DNA of 64,000 bases. It comes from Haliotis asinina. Taxonomy: Eukaryota; Mollusca; Gastropoda; Lepetellida; Haliotidae. Within the stretch, counting starts at the first letter, position 1, and every line of letters starts with the position of its first letter. Of this stretch, positions 25,628 to 39,300 are shown one piece after another. Both the position numbers and the translations under genes were made by a program. The notes beneath the pieces are model-generated. The model was not told where the DNA came from. It saw only the letters and a list, made by a program, of their open reading frames with translations, and made no database searches. The stretch spans positions 5,459,501 to 5,523,500 of the forward strand of contig NC_090285.1 of the NCBI RefSeq assembly GCF_037392515.1, in the 5' to 3' direction.

Positions 25628-25780
25628 CATGTTGTTTTAGTGCATCACAGGCCTCCTCATGTTGTTTTGGTGCATCACTGGCCTCCACATGTTGTTTAGT
25701 GTATCACTGGCCTCTTCATATTTGTGTTGTATTCCATCAAGTCGATTACCATGTTGTTTTAGTACATTACTGGTCTCATT
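25628..25780. repeat. 30-bp tandem repeat in the 3' flank of gene A
   Basis: Three adjacent units of 'catgttgttttagtgcatca' plus 'caggcctcct' start at 25628, 25658 and 25688, and a fourth diverged unit starts near 25750. They begin 220 bases after the stop codon and so probably lie in the 3'UTR. Confidence 0.85.
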
Positions 25781-25834
25781 TTTTGTATAATATTTTCAGT
25801 CTTCAACGTTGTTAAACATGTCTTCTTTGTAGCG

Positions 25835-25930
25835 CCTGTGTATACACCTCTATTCACCTGATGAAGGAGCAAGCATACACTCCGAACCGTCGTTTTATCC
25901 ACAATAAAGAAGTTGATGTCCATAAATCGG
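25835..25930 (+). mobile_element. Penelope-type tail fragment
   Basis: 'cacctgatgaaggagcaagc' followed by 'actccgaacc' and 'caataaagaagttgatgtcc' matches the end of the element at 39292-40670. Only the tail is present. Its AATAAA may be mistaken for the poly(A) signal of gene A. Confidence 0.8.
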
Positions 25931-26892
25931 GCATTTCTTATGCTTTCCACTCCTAAATGTCCTTCCTACAATTTATATTTACAGTAATTGTATAAATCCA
26001 CATGCATACAGTTCTTATGGGAAGCCGACAAATGACGGCTATCTATGTTCTCATACTTATCTGGCTTTGTAGAACAAGACAGTGTAACTATTTCACTAGT
26101 ATGGACTGGTCTGATTTTACTGTTGGTGTGTTTGTTTACAAACAAACAACGTCTCATTGAAATCCATGACGTTAAGTTAGGCAATATACATAAGCTTTAT
26201 AGTTTAAAAATACAACATCATACATACTAACTAGAAAACTAAATTAACTGGCATGTGCTTTTATAACAGATGTTGTATTTGGGATGGCAGCTTGTACAAC
26301 TTGTATGGCACTGTGTATTCAAAGCGTGTACTTTGCCTGCATTGTCGGCCAAATACCCATATTGCGCCCATTGTCAAACCAAACATACAGAGAAATAATG
26401 TATTTATATAGCCGTGCACAACTAAAGCATGAATTATGTTATAACAGGTTTATTCGCCAGTGCTACTACATATGGGGCACTTGTACATGTTGATGGTTGG
26501 AAGGTGAACATACACTGCACTTTGAACGACATTACTTGTTGAGATCCATACAGAAGGGCGAGTACTACGTAAGGAAAGGATATGCGGATAGTAAACAACC
26601 AAGTAAAGAAGTTGTATCCTATATATGTTATCCTTAATGGGTCGGAAGAAATGGATGATTGGCACTGAACTGTGGCAGACATTTACTAACACTTCATACT
26701 TTGTTTCGCATGAATAGATATTTAGATAGCGTCACTAGGACCTTTGAAACACTGACACAGGTAAATAAAATGTTTCTTATTTTGAGTTAATAGATTCAAA
26801 GGTGATAAATAGTATTGATAGTTTGTAGAATTAGATACAACCTTTATTTAAATGTAATACATACATTCAGTAAGCCAGCGTGTCACGTCTTA

Positions 26893-28042
26893 TATGCTAA
26901 GTTCACACTGTCGTGCGATTCGTTACGAATACCATGGCTGACCATCCGCAGCTTATCGTGGAACTTCTCTGAAATTTCAGGTTTGGATAGGAGGTGATGC
27001 GAGTCGATACGTTCTGATACAGTTTATTGCGCTTGGATGCGATTATGTCACGATCTGATGTCCCGTTCAGGTACGATCACGTACGTTGTGACACGATTGT
27101 TCCTATCGACTCCACGATTATGTCACGATCTGATGTCCCGTTCAGGTACGATCACGTACGTTGTGACACGATTGTTCCTATCGACTCCACGATTATGTCA
27201 CGATCTGATGTCCCGTTCAGGTACGATCACATACGTTGTGACACGATTGTTCCTATCGACTCCACGATTATGTCACGATCTGATGTCCCGTTCAGGTACG
27301 ATCACGTACGTTGTGACACGATTGTTCCTATCGACTCCACGATTATGTCACGATCTGATGTCCCGTTCAGGTACGATCACGTACGTTGTGACACGATTGT
27401 TCCTATCGACTCCACGATTATGTCACGATCTGATGTCCCGTTCAGGTACGATCACATACGTTGTGACACGATTGTTCCTATCGACTCCACGATTTGGTCG
27501 TGATCTGACATGATCATGGCGATCGGGGTCCCCGATTTGAGACGATGTGGTACGTGCAGGTACGTTCCGATACGTTCATCACACACCGATGTGCTCTGTT
27601 GCGATAGGGTACAATTGTGGTTGCGATGTCTTTCGCGATCACGACCGAGGTGATCACGATATGAGCTACGATTGGACCCCGACGGGTACGTACACAGCCC
27701 GACTGACCGTGCACTTCATTGTTTCCTGAACTTATACTGAGCAAACACAACCACTGTGGCGTTTGTCTTCTCCACGACTGATTCCGATCATCACGATTTG
27801 GAAGCACGAGTAGATTCGATATGTTGCACTTTGCTACGATTCAGTACGATCTGATGCGACGATTAGGACTGACAAGTGATCGTGTTGATCGAAGAAACCC
27901 TTTGAACCGTCCAAAACTTTTCTATGATCAACACGGTTAGCACGACTGACCTGAAGATCTGGTAAGTCCACCACGGTTAGTCCTCGACTAAGACCACTAT
28001 TTCAGTCCTGGCACGAATCGTGATAGTGTGAACATAGCATTA
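26893..28042. mobile_element. 1.15-kb non-autonomous DNA element with terminal inverted repeats
   Basis: The left end 'atgctaagttcacactgtcg' (26894) and the complement of the right end 'aatgctatgttcacactatc' (28042) match imperfectly over about 28 bases, both running into 'cgattcgt'. The interior is rich in 'cgatc' and 'cacgatt' words and carries the 75-bp array at 27045-27494. No transposase is visible and the target duplication is unclear. Superfamily not assigned. Confidence 0.7.
27045..27494. repeat. 75-bp tandem array, 6 units
   Basis: Six near-identical 75-bp units begin 'atgtcacgatctgatgtccc'; the third and sixth share one variant ('cacatacg' for 'cacgtacg'), suggesting duplication of a three-unit block. 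Because 75 is a multiple of three, two forward frames read through as 25-residue peptide repeats. This is a by-product and I do not call a gene. Confidence 0.95.
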
Positions 28043-28211
28043 ACAAATCAATAACAAATAGCAAACGTATTCACTTCACGTTATCGATTTCATATTTCAG
28101 TAGGAAATAGGTTACACTCAAGTTATGATGCTGCTAATAAATAAAAGAGTCCTGAAACAATTGTTATTAGTGTTATTATTACATAATTGTCCATTCACTG
28201 ACTTTCCGTGA

Positions 28212-29175
28212 TACAACCTTGCCTTACAACCTTACTTTACAACCATTTCCATACAACCTTGCCTTACAACCTTACCTTACAACCATTTCCATACAACCTT
28301 GCCTTACAACCTTACTTTACAACCATTTCCATACAACCTTGCCTTACAACCTTACTTTACAACCATTTCCATACAACCTTGCCTTACAACCTTACTTTAC
28401 AACCATTTCCATACAACCTTGCCTTACAACCTTACTTTACAACCATTTCCATACAACCTTGCCTTACAACCTTACTTTACAACCATTTCCATACAACCTT
28501 GCCTTACAACCTTACTTTACAACCATTTCCATACAACCTTGCCTTACAACCTTACTTTACAACCATTTCCATACAACCTTACTTTACAACCATTTCCATA
28601 CAACCTTGCCTTACAACCTTACTTTACAACCATTTCCATACAACCTTGCCTTACAACCTTACTTTACAACCATTTCCATACAACCTTGCCTTACAACCTT
28701 ACTTTACAACCATTTCCATACAACCTTGCCTTACAACCATTTCCATACAACCTTGCCTTACAACCTTACTTTACAACCATTTCCATACAACCTTGCCTTA
28801 CAACCTTACTTTACAACCATTTCCATACAACCTTGCCTTACAACCTTACTTTACAACCATTTCCATACAACCTTGCCTTACAACCATTTCCATACAACCT
28901 TGCCTTACAACCTTACTTTACAACCATTTCCATACAACCCTGCCTTACAACCTTACTTTACAACCATTTCCATACAACCTTTCCTTACAACCATTTCCAT
29001 ACAACCTTGCCTTACAACCTTACTTTACAACCATTTCCATACAACCTTGCCTTACAACCTTACTTTACAACCATTTCCATACAACCTTTCCTTACAACCA
29101 TTTCCATACAACCTTGCCTTACAACCATTTCCATACAATCTTGCCTTACAACCATTTCCATACAATCTTGCCTTA
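28212..29175. repeat. 40-bp minisatellite, about 24 units
   Basis: The unit is 'acaaccttgccttacaacct' plus 'tactttacaaccatttccat'. Several copies lack the middle 'acaaccttactttacaacc' part, giving 20-base half units, mostly after 28720. No unit contains a stop in any forward frame, so all three frames stay open for about 330 codons. This is not a coding signal: all three frames read the same 40-residue cycle. Confidence 0.97.
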
Positions 29176-29185
29176 CACGCAAAAA

Positions 29186-32100
29186 TGCCACCTGTTCCTC
29201 AATGATCCACTCATACATTCTTGCGTTACATGCACAATGGCACATGCTTGTCAGTGATAGTTCAATACAACCTTGTTTTATATATACAACGGAACCTGGT
29301 TCTCAGTTATTCATCCTGTTTCGGCAGATAATCTATAATCAATATTGTCTGGCGCATATAGAGCCTGGTAAGCGTTAAAACAAATCTGCGTTAAGTACAT
29401 TATGTTACATTTAACAATGTGTGCAGTTTGTCACATCAAACAAATATAAGTGTATTCACTCAGGTTAAAGATCAATCTAAGCCCTAATCTGTCAATAGAT
29501 CAATGCATAGTATCTGCGTACTTCTACTGCATAGCATCTCAGCGAATGTACTGGTCTCGACTTTCCCCTGAAACAAATTCCATTAGACGAAAAGGGGAAG
29601 AAGCTGTGAAAAATATACAATAAGGATAGTTGAAAACCATTTGGTGGCCAGAAAACGACAATCAAAACCATCCGACACTGACACAATGCATGAAACAGTA
29701 ATGTTTAATAATGCAGTAATTGTTGCCCGGTTTCCATGCTACAGTTGCCTCTAAACAAACCAGACACTCACGAGATGATCCAGAAATTACCGGGACATGG
29801 TTGCGCATAAACATCATCTTGGATCTGTACGATAAACATGCAAGCGAAGGCGGGGTCAGATGGGGACATCGTAGAGGTGGAAAGCCGATTTACTGTTGTC
29901 ACAGCTCAGTGCTCTCGTGTGGCCTGCAGACGAGCTCACAGAGCGCTCGTTCTGCCCGTCTAGTTCAGATATGGCGTTTTCCGTCGTTAAAACTGTCTGA
30001 CCTTGACCTCATTTGTATCGTATTCGGAAATATACCGGACATCACTGATTAGCGAATCAACTGTCTTACTGATTTTGTAACCGTAAGAATTTGCTGTTCT
30101 ATCTCTCATGACGAGTGTTTTCTTCTCTTTTTGTTTGTTTGTTCTTTCCTTTCCCTCTGGACATTCTGTCTCCGTTGCTCTATGACTCACAAATGTAAAT
30201 AAGAATTCTGATGTCACTTTCAAAAGGTCTATCAAAGATTTCTACGTTTTGGAAGACGTAGAAACTGTGAGTAGAAACCCCAAAAATGTGATAACAATTG
30301 TCATATGTAGGTAATAACAACGTAACGTGAGTAACGGTGCGAATAAGCAACATCAATATCGTATCTCATTGAGCATCATCGCGTTTCACCGTATTTCAGT
30401 TAACTTGATTGTGTTGTATCAAGTATGGCGTATCGCCTGGGTACTACCCCATCCAAAGTCGTCAGATCCCCCAGATCGTAGCATATTTCTTGTTCTCGTA
30501 TATAGGGGCATAGCGATCTTCATGTATTTGAGGGATGGGGGTGGGCGGGGACTGGGGTGGGGGAAGAGGGTCTCATGCGAAAGCTCCCGGTCCAGCCCTC
30601 ATGATCTAGTTCGGGCTGTTGCGTCGACCATGGCTTTGCATGCTAACATCTCTATGTCGGACATCATGCATTGCTGTTTCTGGGCTGAAGACATCACCAA
30701 CACCTTCGGGATCTTGCGACTCAGATTCTGGTCCTCCCTGGGTCCCCTACAATTTGTTCAACACACACTAGTCTGGTCGCGAAGTCTCGCCAGACTTGAT
30801 GCTCTCCGGTATCAGCGTTTGTCGGTCACTTTCTGTGTTCAGTACGCAAACTCTGTGACATGATATTTTGTTCACTTACATTTGCTTACATCTGTGGCTT
30901 GTAGAGAAAGGGAATCAGCCTGCCTACACTTGAGGCTACAGTATCCCTACCCCCTCTGTTAGTTCGCGCAGCCTGGGCGTCAGTGGGCGTCTAGTGTTGT
31001 TTTCCATCCGCCGACATCGCTATCCGCCTACACTTCATGGTCTGTTGACCGCACAATACGCAGTGATAAACAAGCGTCACCCCTATGATCTGAACCTGGA
31101 CCCTTCTATTTCAAAGAAGAAAAAGAGGTATACAGAGGTATAAATGGCTATATTTGTTGATATTAAGAAGACGATTTCCCAAGAATGATTAGGTTATATA
31201 CATTTACTGTCCAAAAGATGTACACAGGGTGTAAATTTGAAGTATTTAGAATAGAACATTACTCAGAATATTTTAACAGCTAATGCTAATATACACAAGG
31301 CTTGAATTAGAGAATGACCATTATGCACATTTTGTATGACATATTGTTTGAGTGTAGTTTTGTAAAGGGACTGTAGACCGAATTGTCCTCTTGGCTCGGG
31401 ATATTAACTGGGCGAAGGACAAATTGAATCAACATTAGAAAATATATTAGTTGATTTTATAGGGAAAAATAACAACTCTCTAAACACTATCTGCCTAATA
31501 GTAAAGAAGAATATTTACACTATGAGCAGAAAAGAAGTTAAACCAAACTTTCACCAGATCAAAAGTGAGATCAAAAATACTACAAATCATGTACCACTTA
31601 TCATTTATTGCCTTTGCACACAGCGGCCAAGCTAACATGAAAAACGTTGCTTATATTGTGACATGTTAGGCCATTTGTAACAATAATCTCTACTAAAAGT
31701 TCATTCGCCAATGCTTTACATGTAAATAAATAATGGAATTCATATTGGATATACTTATCTTCCTACTCCACTAATATTCAGTCAACAGTCAATCAAGATC
31801 ATTATAGCCCTGCTCAGGCGGTTTCATTATAAGAGTAGGGCTGCATTTTTCACCCTATTTAGTCAGTTTTGTTTATGTTGGCGATTGGAGACGTAGGCGA
31901 ATGGAGATGTAGGCGATTAGAGACTAAACCGTCTGCTCTGGCGCTGTCCTGTAGCCCTCTGTGTATCTGTCGAGGTGTATCTGTAAATTACATGGTTCAT
32001 TTTGTTCAGGGGTCGTGAGAGTTTGCCCTGAGCATTATATGATCAGTTCCCGCCTCGCAGCTTTGGTAGTAACATACATTTGTTGTGAAGCACACTAAGT

Positions 32101-32470
32101 TCAATGACTTCACTATCATAGTATCATAGTATGAATAACATGGAATCTCCTTCAAGGAATTTGTATGCGGGTTTCTAGCCTCGTGTACAGTGCAGTTCTC
32201 CGAGTGAGTATTTTTGCATGGAATATTTTACGCGCTCGGATTCATTTTGCTGCAAAAAGTATTCCTGTAAATCTAAGGTGACATTTTCTGCCTGTTCAAA
32301 CGGCAGTGGACCAACTCCTGCTGGGGACGGTCTACGGGATAAGCAGGGTGTCTGAACAAAAAAGTCACGTGTTTTGTCAGAATATAGCAACAGAAATTTA
32401 TTTATTAGATTCATTTTTGACATTTTATTATATGGACAAGCGTAGTAAACGGGGCTTTTTCCATATGTAA
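29186..32470. other. Intergenic stretch between genes A and B
   Basis: No recognisable exon, transposase or reverse transcriptase is seen on either strand. There is a G-rich run at 30532-30571. Weakly related 'gtaggcgaatgg' motifs occur near 30990-31040 (minus strand) and 31880-31930 (plus strand), and could mark ends of an old inverted-repeat element. The longest frame (30327-30863) has no family resemblance I recognise. Confidence 0.55.
30532..30571 (+). other. G-rich run with G-quadruplex potential
   Basis: Six runs of three to five G, separated by 1-4 bases, lie within 40 bases of intergenic DNA. Confidence 0.5.
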
Positions 32471-32477
32471 GCATACA

Positions 32478-33086
32478 CCAAGGTGTACTTTGTCAGTACA
32501 CCAAGGTGTACTTTGTCCATACACCAAGGTGTCCATGCATCAGGGTCTACTTGTCCATACATCAGGGTGCAGTTTTTCCTTACGCCAGAGTGTACTTTGT
32601 CTATTCACCATCGTGTACTTTGTCTCTAGAATAAGGTGTACTTTGTCTGTACATCAGGATGTACTTTGTCTATACATAAGGGTGTACTTTATCTATGCAT
32701 TAGGGTGCAGTTTTTCGTCACGCCAGGGTGTGCTTTGTCTAACACCATAGTGTACTTTGTCTCTGCATCGGGGTGTACTTTGGCTCTCATCAGGGTGTAC
32801 TTTGTGTCTGCACCTCTGTGTACTTTGTCTAAACATCAAAGTGTACTTTATCTTTACGTCAGGGTGTACTTTGTCCATACACCATAGTGTACTTTGTCTC
32901 TACATCAGGAAGTACATTGTCTATACATCAGGGTGCACTTTGTCTCTTCGCCAGGGTGTACTTTGTCTATACACCAAGGTGTACCTTGTCTATAAAACAG
33001 GGTGTAATTATGCATACCTAAGGGTGCACTTTGTCCATATCCCAGGGTGTACTTTGACTATACATCAGGGTGTACTTTGGGCCGTA
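32478..33086. repeat. 23-bp minisatellite upstream of gene B, about 26 units
   Basis: The unit 'cagggtgtactttgtctata' plus 'cat' repeats with high divergence and ends 300 bases before the start codon of gene B. The period is not a multiple of three, so frames rotate, but stops are rare and a spurious 213-codon frame (32757-33398) runs into exon 1 of gene B out of frame. Transcription start sites probably lie in or next to this array. Confidence 0.92.
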
Positions 33087-33387
33087 GATAGGACCGTGAG
33101 AACAAGACGTAAATTTCAGTATGAACGTTCTCCAGATAACTGGCCAGGTTTCAGGAATACAAAGTCTTGCATCATACGGTACGTGGATGAATCTCTGCCC
33201 TTCACTTACACCGATAAGATCTGCTCCCCGTTCGTGTATTTTACAAGCTTAGCTCTGTATTACTGTCCTTTGTGTCATTGCTTGAGGCGCCGTGCCCTCA
33301 TACCCGTCAGCACTGTCAGCATAGCAAGCCTCTCTTTCGCCATCCAGTTGACCGGTACATCGAGGGAAACATTTAAAACGGAAAACT

Positions 33388-36300
33388 ATGAAGTTTGATG
33401 ACATTCTAACTCACCTTGGTGAGTTTGGGCCGTACCAGAAACGAATATACGTGTTGGCATGCATCCCTGCAATATCTGTAGCATTCCAGACCCTTTTACC
33501 TGTGTTTTACCTGGCTATTCCCGACAACAGGTAAGTGCAATACACGCTCCTTGTTTACATTTTGTGGTTCTGTGCCCCACGACAGATAGATCTTGTATAT
33601 ATAGAAACAGCATTTTAACATGGAAACAACCGATGACTACGGTAATATAGCCACATATATGAAACGTGTCTTGTATTGGTTCACCTGATAACATATATTT
33701 AATCAAATTATAGGTAATTTCTACTGAGCTCTGCGTGCGACAGGCTGTAATCTAGTGCTATCCCCACACAATATTAGAGGTAAAGATGCGTATTCATCTA
33801 CCAGGATGGGTGCTTGATTTTAGGTTTAATGCTAGAAACTGCAACTGAGCAATACTCGCATCATATTATGAAATGGAGTGTCATGACGTTAATTTCATAC
33901 TTCACAATCCACGAATCACTCCAGACAGAAATATGGAGTTTCATACATTGACCTCCCTATATTTAGAGATCAGCATGGGAGAAGCTTATTTGTTGGAGCA
34001 ATAACAAACAATCGTATGCATACATTTACTGTAAGATGTCACATGAAATTCTGGTTTCCTCTGTGTGTTTCAATTTTTAGATCGCGTTCAGAATTAATTC
34101 TGTTGTGCATTTTGATTATGACACCATGCATATACAGGTGTGTCTGTGTTTCCATGTATTCGTATAGTCATGTCGTCTTCTACTCGTCCGAGCACATGGC
34201 TTGTGTATATCGCTTAGCTATTGACATGGCAAGCACTTGAACCCCAATCAGTCACAGTACATTGACTCCGAGCCGCCCAACCTTGAGGTCTCCTCACACT
34301 GTCCACAAGGCAGGTATTAATACTTACCGCTCTTAACACCTTTTTGGTATAACGCGACCGGAGTTCGAACCACCCAGCTTCCGTTCTCCGAGCAGGCGTT
34401 CTCCGTACATCACCAAAGATAGCTTATTCGTGCGTTTGTCTGAAGAAGTCTAGAACACACTGAGTACCATATCTGTTAGTGACTGAGTATGGTTTTACGC
34501 CGTATTAGCAATATTTTACGGCGGCACGGGATGGGGGGTGACAAAATGGGCTTTACACATTCTACTCATGTGAGGAATAGAACTTGGGTTTGGGGCGTGA
34601 CGAGCAAACGCGTAAACGATTGGGCTACTCTACCGCCCAGTACCATACCTGTATATAGCGTATTGGGACCGATACAATAGCACTCGGTATACCCTTGGAC
34701 ATACCAAGTACCGTCACTATTCGATAATATTTCATGAACACATGTTCATGATACAATCGGAATGTCCTGACTCACTTTTTATTCTTGACCACAAACTAAC
34801 ATTACATTCAGATTCAGACAGACACGACTGTATGACACGTGCAGGTCACCTGATTTATAGGCAATCACGTGCTGCGTGCGTGCAAGATAAGCGTGACTTG
34901 ACGCTTTCATACAAGGCATTTTTTATGCTGACTGGATTGTTTGAACTGTATGCCTAGAACTGATAGTTCAATGACAGCAATAATACATCTTTACTCCCAA
35001 CATGCCGTTGCAAGGTCTTTATCAAAACAGACTATTTAACAAGAAATTCATTCTGGGGTATACTAGGACACATTTATAGATACGTAATGTTTTCAAAAAG
35101 TACTTCAGTATTATGAAGTCGATAAGTAAACATGGTAAGTGGGGAGTATAAATATTGTATATACACAGTACATCAACAGCTGTGGCGAATGTGCGGCCAC
35201 TTGATGGGGCACTGCTATCTCTTCAGTGTGGGTGTCTGTTTTATTCCAACCTTGAAGTAACAGCCGTGAACACTAGCGGCATAATACGGTTAATATCTGT
35301 GGGGACAGTAAATGCAGTCTGGGTCTTTTGCAGTAGTTGGCCGTACATGAATCATCATTGGTAAAATTCCCATAGACTTGCATGTTAAGTAGCTGTTGCA
35401 AGAATAATTTTCATAAATTTAGTTTCGATTGCTTTCAATAGTTACCTACCAGCTGAGAACATATTTCAGCTACCTACACGTAATTTACATTTAATTTTGC
35501 AATGATTTTTGAAAGAAAATTGCAACTATTTAAACAACTTATTTTAGACATACCAGTCTGGATTATCATGGCTTTCTATGGGAGAGATTAAAAGTAGTAC
35601 TCATACACGGTGCTTAATCAGGTGTCATTCGATAACTAATCAACTCAAAGAGAAGAAACTGTGTGTCGTAACTGAGGATGATTTCCAAGATGCTTGCAAA
35701 CTATCAAAATTAGAATGACTTCAACTCAGTTTATTAATATTACTGATGCAGCAGTGAATTAACATGTAAGTCTATGGAAAATCCACTAATGATGGCTCAC
35801 TTGTGGCCAACTACTACATGAGCGGTGGTTGTTATGTAACAAGAATCAAACAAATGCGAGTGAAGTGATCTATTATTATCTACCCGTAATAATAACCCGA
35901 AATGGTCGTGAAAGATAGTCATACAATACTGAAGTTGGGACAAAGGTCTAACCCTAAAGACGATTCAAAACCGGGGCACCTTGTGAACCTGGCTGTATAT
36001 ATGTATATATTCCGTAGACAGGACAATAGACACATTGCTTTCATACCGGTCCCCGGGCCTACTCGTCACGTGAGTTTGTAGTTACGGAGGATTTAGTCAC
36101 ACGCGACTGCACACTATCGGAACATGCATTATATTGGGAATTTACGGCTGTCGGGGCACGTTGGGACATGGGAATGTCACGTTCAAGGAGCAGGTACGCA
36201 ACGTAATTGGCGAGATTCTGCTGCTGGTACCGTAAGCCCCATCCGAAGTCTACCGTAATGCGGAAAACCGTTAATGTTTACCATTTAATGATATAAACGA

Positions 36301-39300
36301 GCCACGAAGAGATACATGGGTACACATAAGGTTTGTACCATACACGAGGCATAGAGAAAAATGTTCATACAAATACGAGGCGTACAGAAATAATTTGCCT
36401 GCACATATTACCTTGACAACAATTTTAAGTCAGTTTAGTTTTCAAAACGCATAAGGTCGATATCGTTGCATAAAGTAAACGCTATTTAAGGTCAGAATTG
36501 TAAAGGTCACATGCAACGTAAAACACGATACCTTTCGGTATGCAAATACCGAAACAAATCATCAAAAATGTCAATTCAACCTATAAAGTTGAAAAAAAGC
36601 GATGAAAAAAAAGCCCGCGAAATCTGAGTTCAAACGATAAATGAGATATTGTTGGCATGACACGGGTTTCATCATTTAGCTGATGTGAACATTTTTATCA
36701 GGCCATAATCTTGCTAGATTTAAACGTGTATTGTAACTTAAAAAGTCGGAGAGAGTGACATAGTTACAAAATGACGTGAAAACTCACCAGCAAAACGGGC
36801 CACTGACTGTTGAGATTTACTGGTCCGACTGGATTTTTATCAGCCAAGGGCTAGCTGGCCCGTAGCTATTTCGCACGATGGTTTCCAATCGCTCAAGCTC
36901 TGGGACACCTCACATAAACAGAATGCATGGCCACACGCTGCTGCTAGACATGCAAAAGGCAAAAGTCAGTCGTTACACGGGATATGTCGCCATTCGTCTT
37001 GGAGAGCCTGGACCCCTTCCAGCCTAGTTCCCACTAACGCGTCAGCGCAGCAGACCCCAGGAACTAGTTCCCAAAGATGTTCTCGCTGTCGACCACGACG
37101 ATTCACGACATCCCTACGGTGTTCTTTTGGAACCTTTTCCGAAAGCGTGGAGGCCATGGCATCACGGAGGTGTCCTTTTGGAGCCTTTTGGGTAGCGCGG
37201 AGGCCATGAAATCACAGAGATGTTTTATCGGAACCTTTTGGGTAGCAAAATTGATTCATGTTGGGTGTTTCTGCTTAAACAATGTATGATTTACAATTTG
37301 CGACTTGTAAACACATGGTGAGGGCACAAAACAGACATATATTTGTAAAGTGTAGCGAATGATGCAATACTGAAATGTCTCTGTGTGGCCACGCCTCATA
37401 TCCAATAGAACACCCTTCTGTTCAGCAATAAGTCACACTATTATCTATTCTGTACCTAATAGTGCGTTTGTGCTACCAGTGTGTTTATAACTTCAGCATT
37501 CGTATGTGTACATGGACTGATGCACCGAAATGCACCAAAATTCAGTCATAAAAAATCATTCATCAAATTCAGTCATCGTAAAACCAGAGTTTGGGGAACT
37601 GTTGAAAAAAGTTGACGACTCCAGACGGATGGTATCAGAACTCATCGCCTCATATGTGGAAAGGTCTTGACACCTACACAGTCTACCTAGATAACAAAAG
37701 GCAAGAACTGTACATAGTTGCAGGGTGCTATAGTTCTCAGATGAAAGTCACTTCAACTTGTTCCGAAATGATGGCCTGTTCCGTTTTTTATTTGGGGAGA
37801 GTGAATGCACTTTACTGCATCTACGATGAGCGGAATGTCTGGTCAACGGAGGAAGGGGTCTTTATTCAAAGATATAGGGATGAAGTCTTGTGGTGCCCTT
37901 CTTTCGTCAACAACTTCTGCAACAGGACAATGTGCGATTCCATTCATCTGACGTTTTGGGGATTATCGTAACAGGTCAGCACGTCAACATGCACAAACAT
38001 CTCTAATAATCTTACACAACGTGTATCTCACCCATCAAAGATTTTGGGGTGGGCAGGAGGGCAGGGGTTGCAACACACGCTCCTACAGACCTGTTTGGTT
38101 ACATGAAGGTAAATGAGCCATCAGAAACAACGTTAGTCATATTGTAAACAGTCAATCTATCTATGTATCTATCTATGTATCCATCCATCCATCCATCCAT
38201 TCATTCATTCATTCATTCATTCATTCATTCATTCATTCATTCATTCATTCATTCATTCATTCATTTATTTATTTATTTATTTGGGGAGGCACGCCCAAAC
38301 TATGTGAATCCCATTTCTGGTGTCCCCCGCTGTGATATTGCTGGAAAAGTTCGGCGTCAATCCACACTCACGAAGTCCCTTTGTAGTATTCATTGACGGT
38401 AGTTAAAACGACTACGTTATTGCATAAGTGCTGAACCGAGAATCAGTTAATATGCACATGTACTGAAGATGTACCACCGGTTGGAGCAGTTTTATCAGGT
38501 ATATCGCAATATGTCAACTTAGTGTCAGTGGAAAGCCATTTTCCCGCACATCTCACCACTCACACGGGCACAAATATACATACTCTCTTGGGATATGATT
38601 CATGAGATGTTTTTGCTTGTTGCTGTTAACATATAATGAAGATGCATCGCATCGGTTGGCTGTCGCTAGGTCATTATGTACATGTTATTCAGCTCGATGA
38701 AACGACCTGCTGTGATGTTTGAATACACCGATACATATGCACCGTAAAATTACCGAGAGAACACACAATATATGCACGTTCTTTCCAAAATCCTTTCTTG
38801 CGTTTTGGTCGTTTTGTGTGGCGCTCTATATTCAGGCCCTGTCCATGATAGAGAATGTATAAAGTGTTTGTACCGAGGATAAATGTCGCTCTCCTGAGAA
38901 TGCATGATAACTGCCTGATTTACCAGACATGTCATAATCATGCTAATTTAACAATGCCATATCCGAAGCCGCGTGTTCCTTTCACACAGGTCTGTGGTGA
39001 TTATGTCTTCCCCTAGTGAGTGAGCATACGGATGGCTTTATAGGGCATGTCAGCCTGGCTGAGGAGAACTGGCAGCCATTCAGAAACAAATGGTCATATA
39101 TAGTCATATATAATCTGGTAGAGGTTCCGTATTCAACGAGATACCTTTTCTCAAAAGTGTAACTTAAGTTGCAGGTACATCGATGACCTAATAGATCGTT
39201 CAGTTACCACGAAACAGCCCATTGTGAGCATCCCCGTCCAGAGACTTAGCCACCACAACTTTAAATATATATAGCAAGCAAGTTAGTCTGGTCTTTGAAT

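Noticed and set aside
27027-27513. 158-codon repeat protein in two frames
   Set aside because: This comes from a 75-bp array within an inverted-repeat element; two frames are equally open.
28208-29378. Three overlapping ORFs of 328-359 codons as a repetitive protein
   Set aside because: They result from a 40-bp minisatellite without stops; all three frames read the same cycle and none has a plausible start context or non-repeat domain.
30955-31940. An inverted-repeat element bounded by 'gtaggcgaatgg' motifs
   Set aside because: The motifs are short and diverged and no clean ends could be set.
32757-33398. 213-codon ORF before gene B
   Set aside because: It is mostly 23-bp minisatellite and overlaps exon 1 of gene B in another frame.
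37612-37971. 119-codon ORF in intron 1 of gene B
   Set aside because: Cys-rich composition is suggestive but I see no signal peptide, family motif or splice context.
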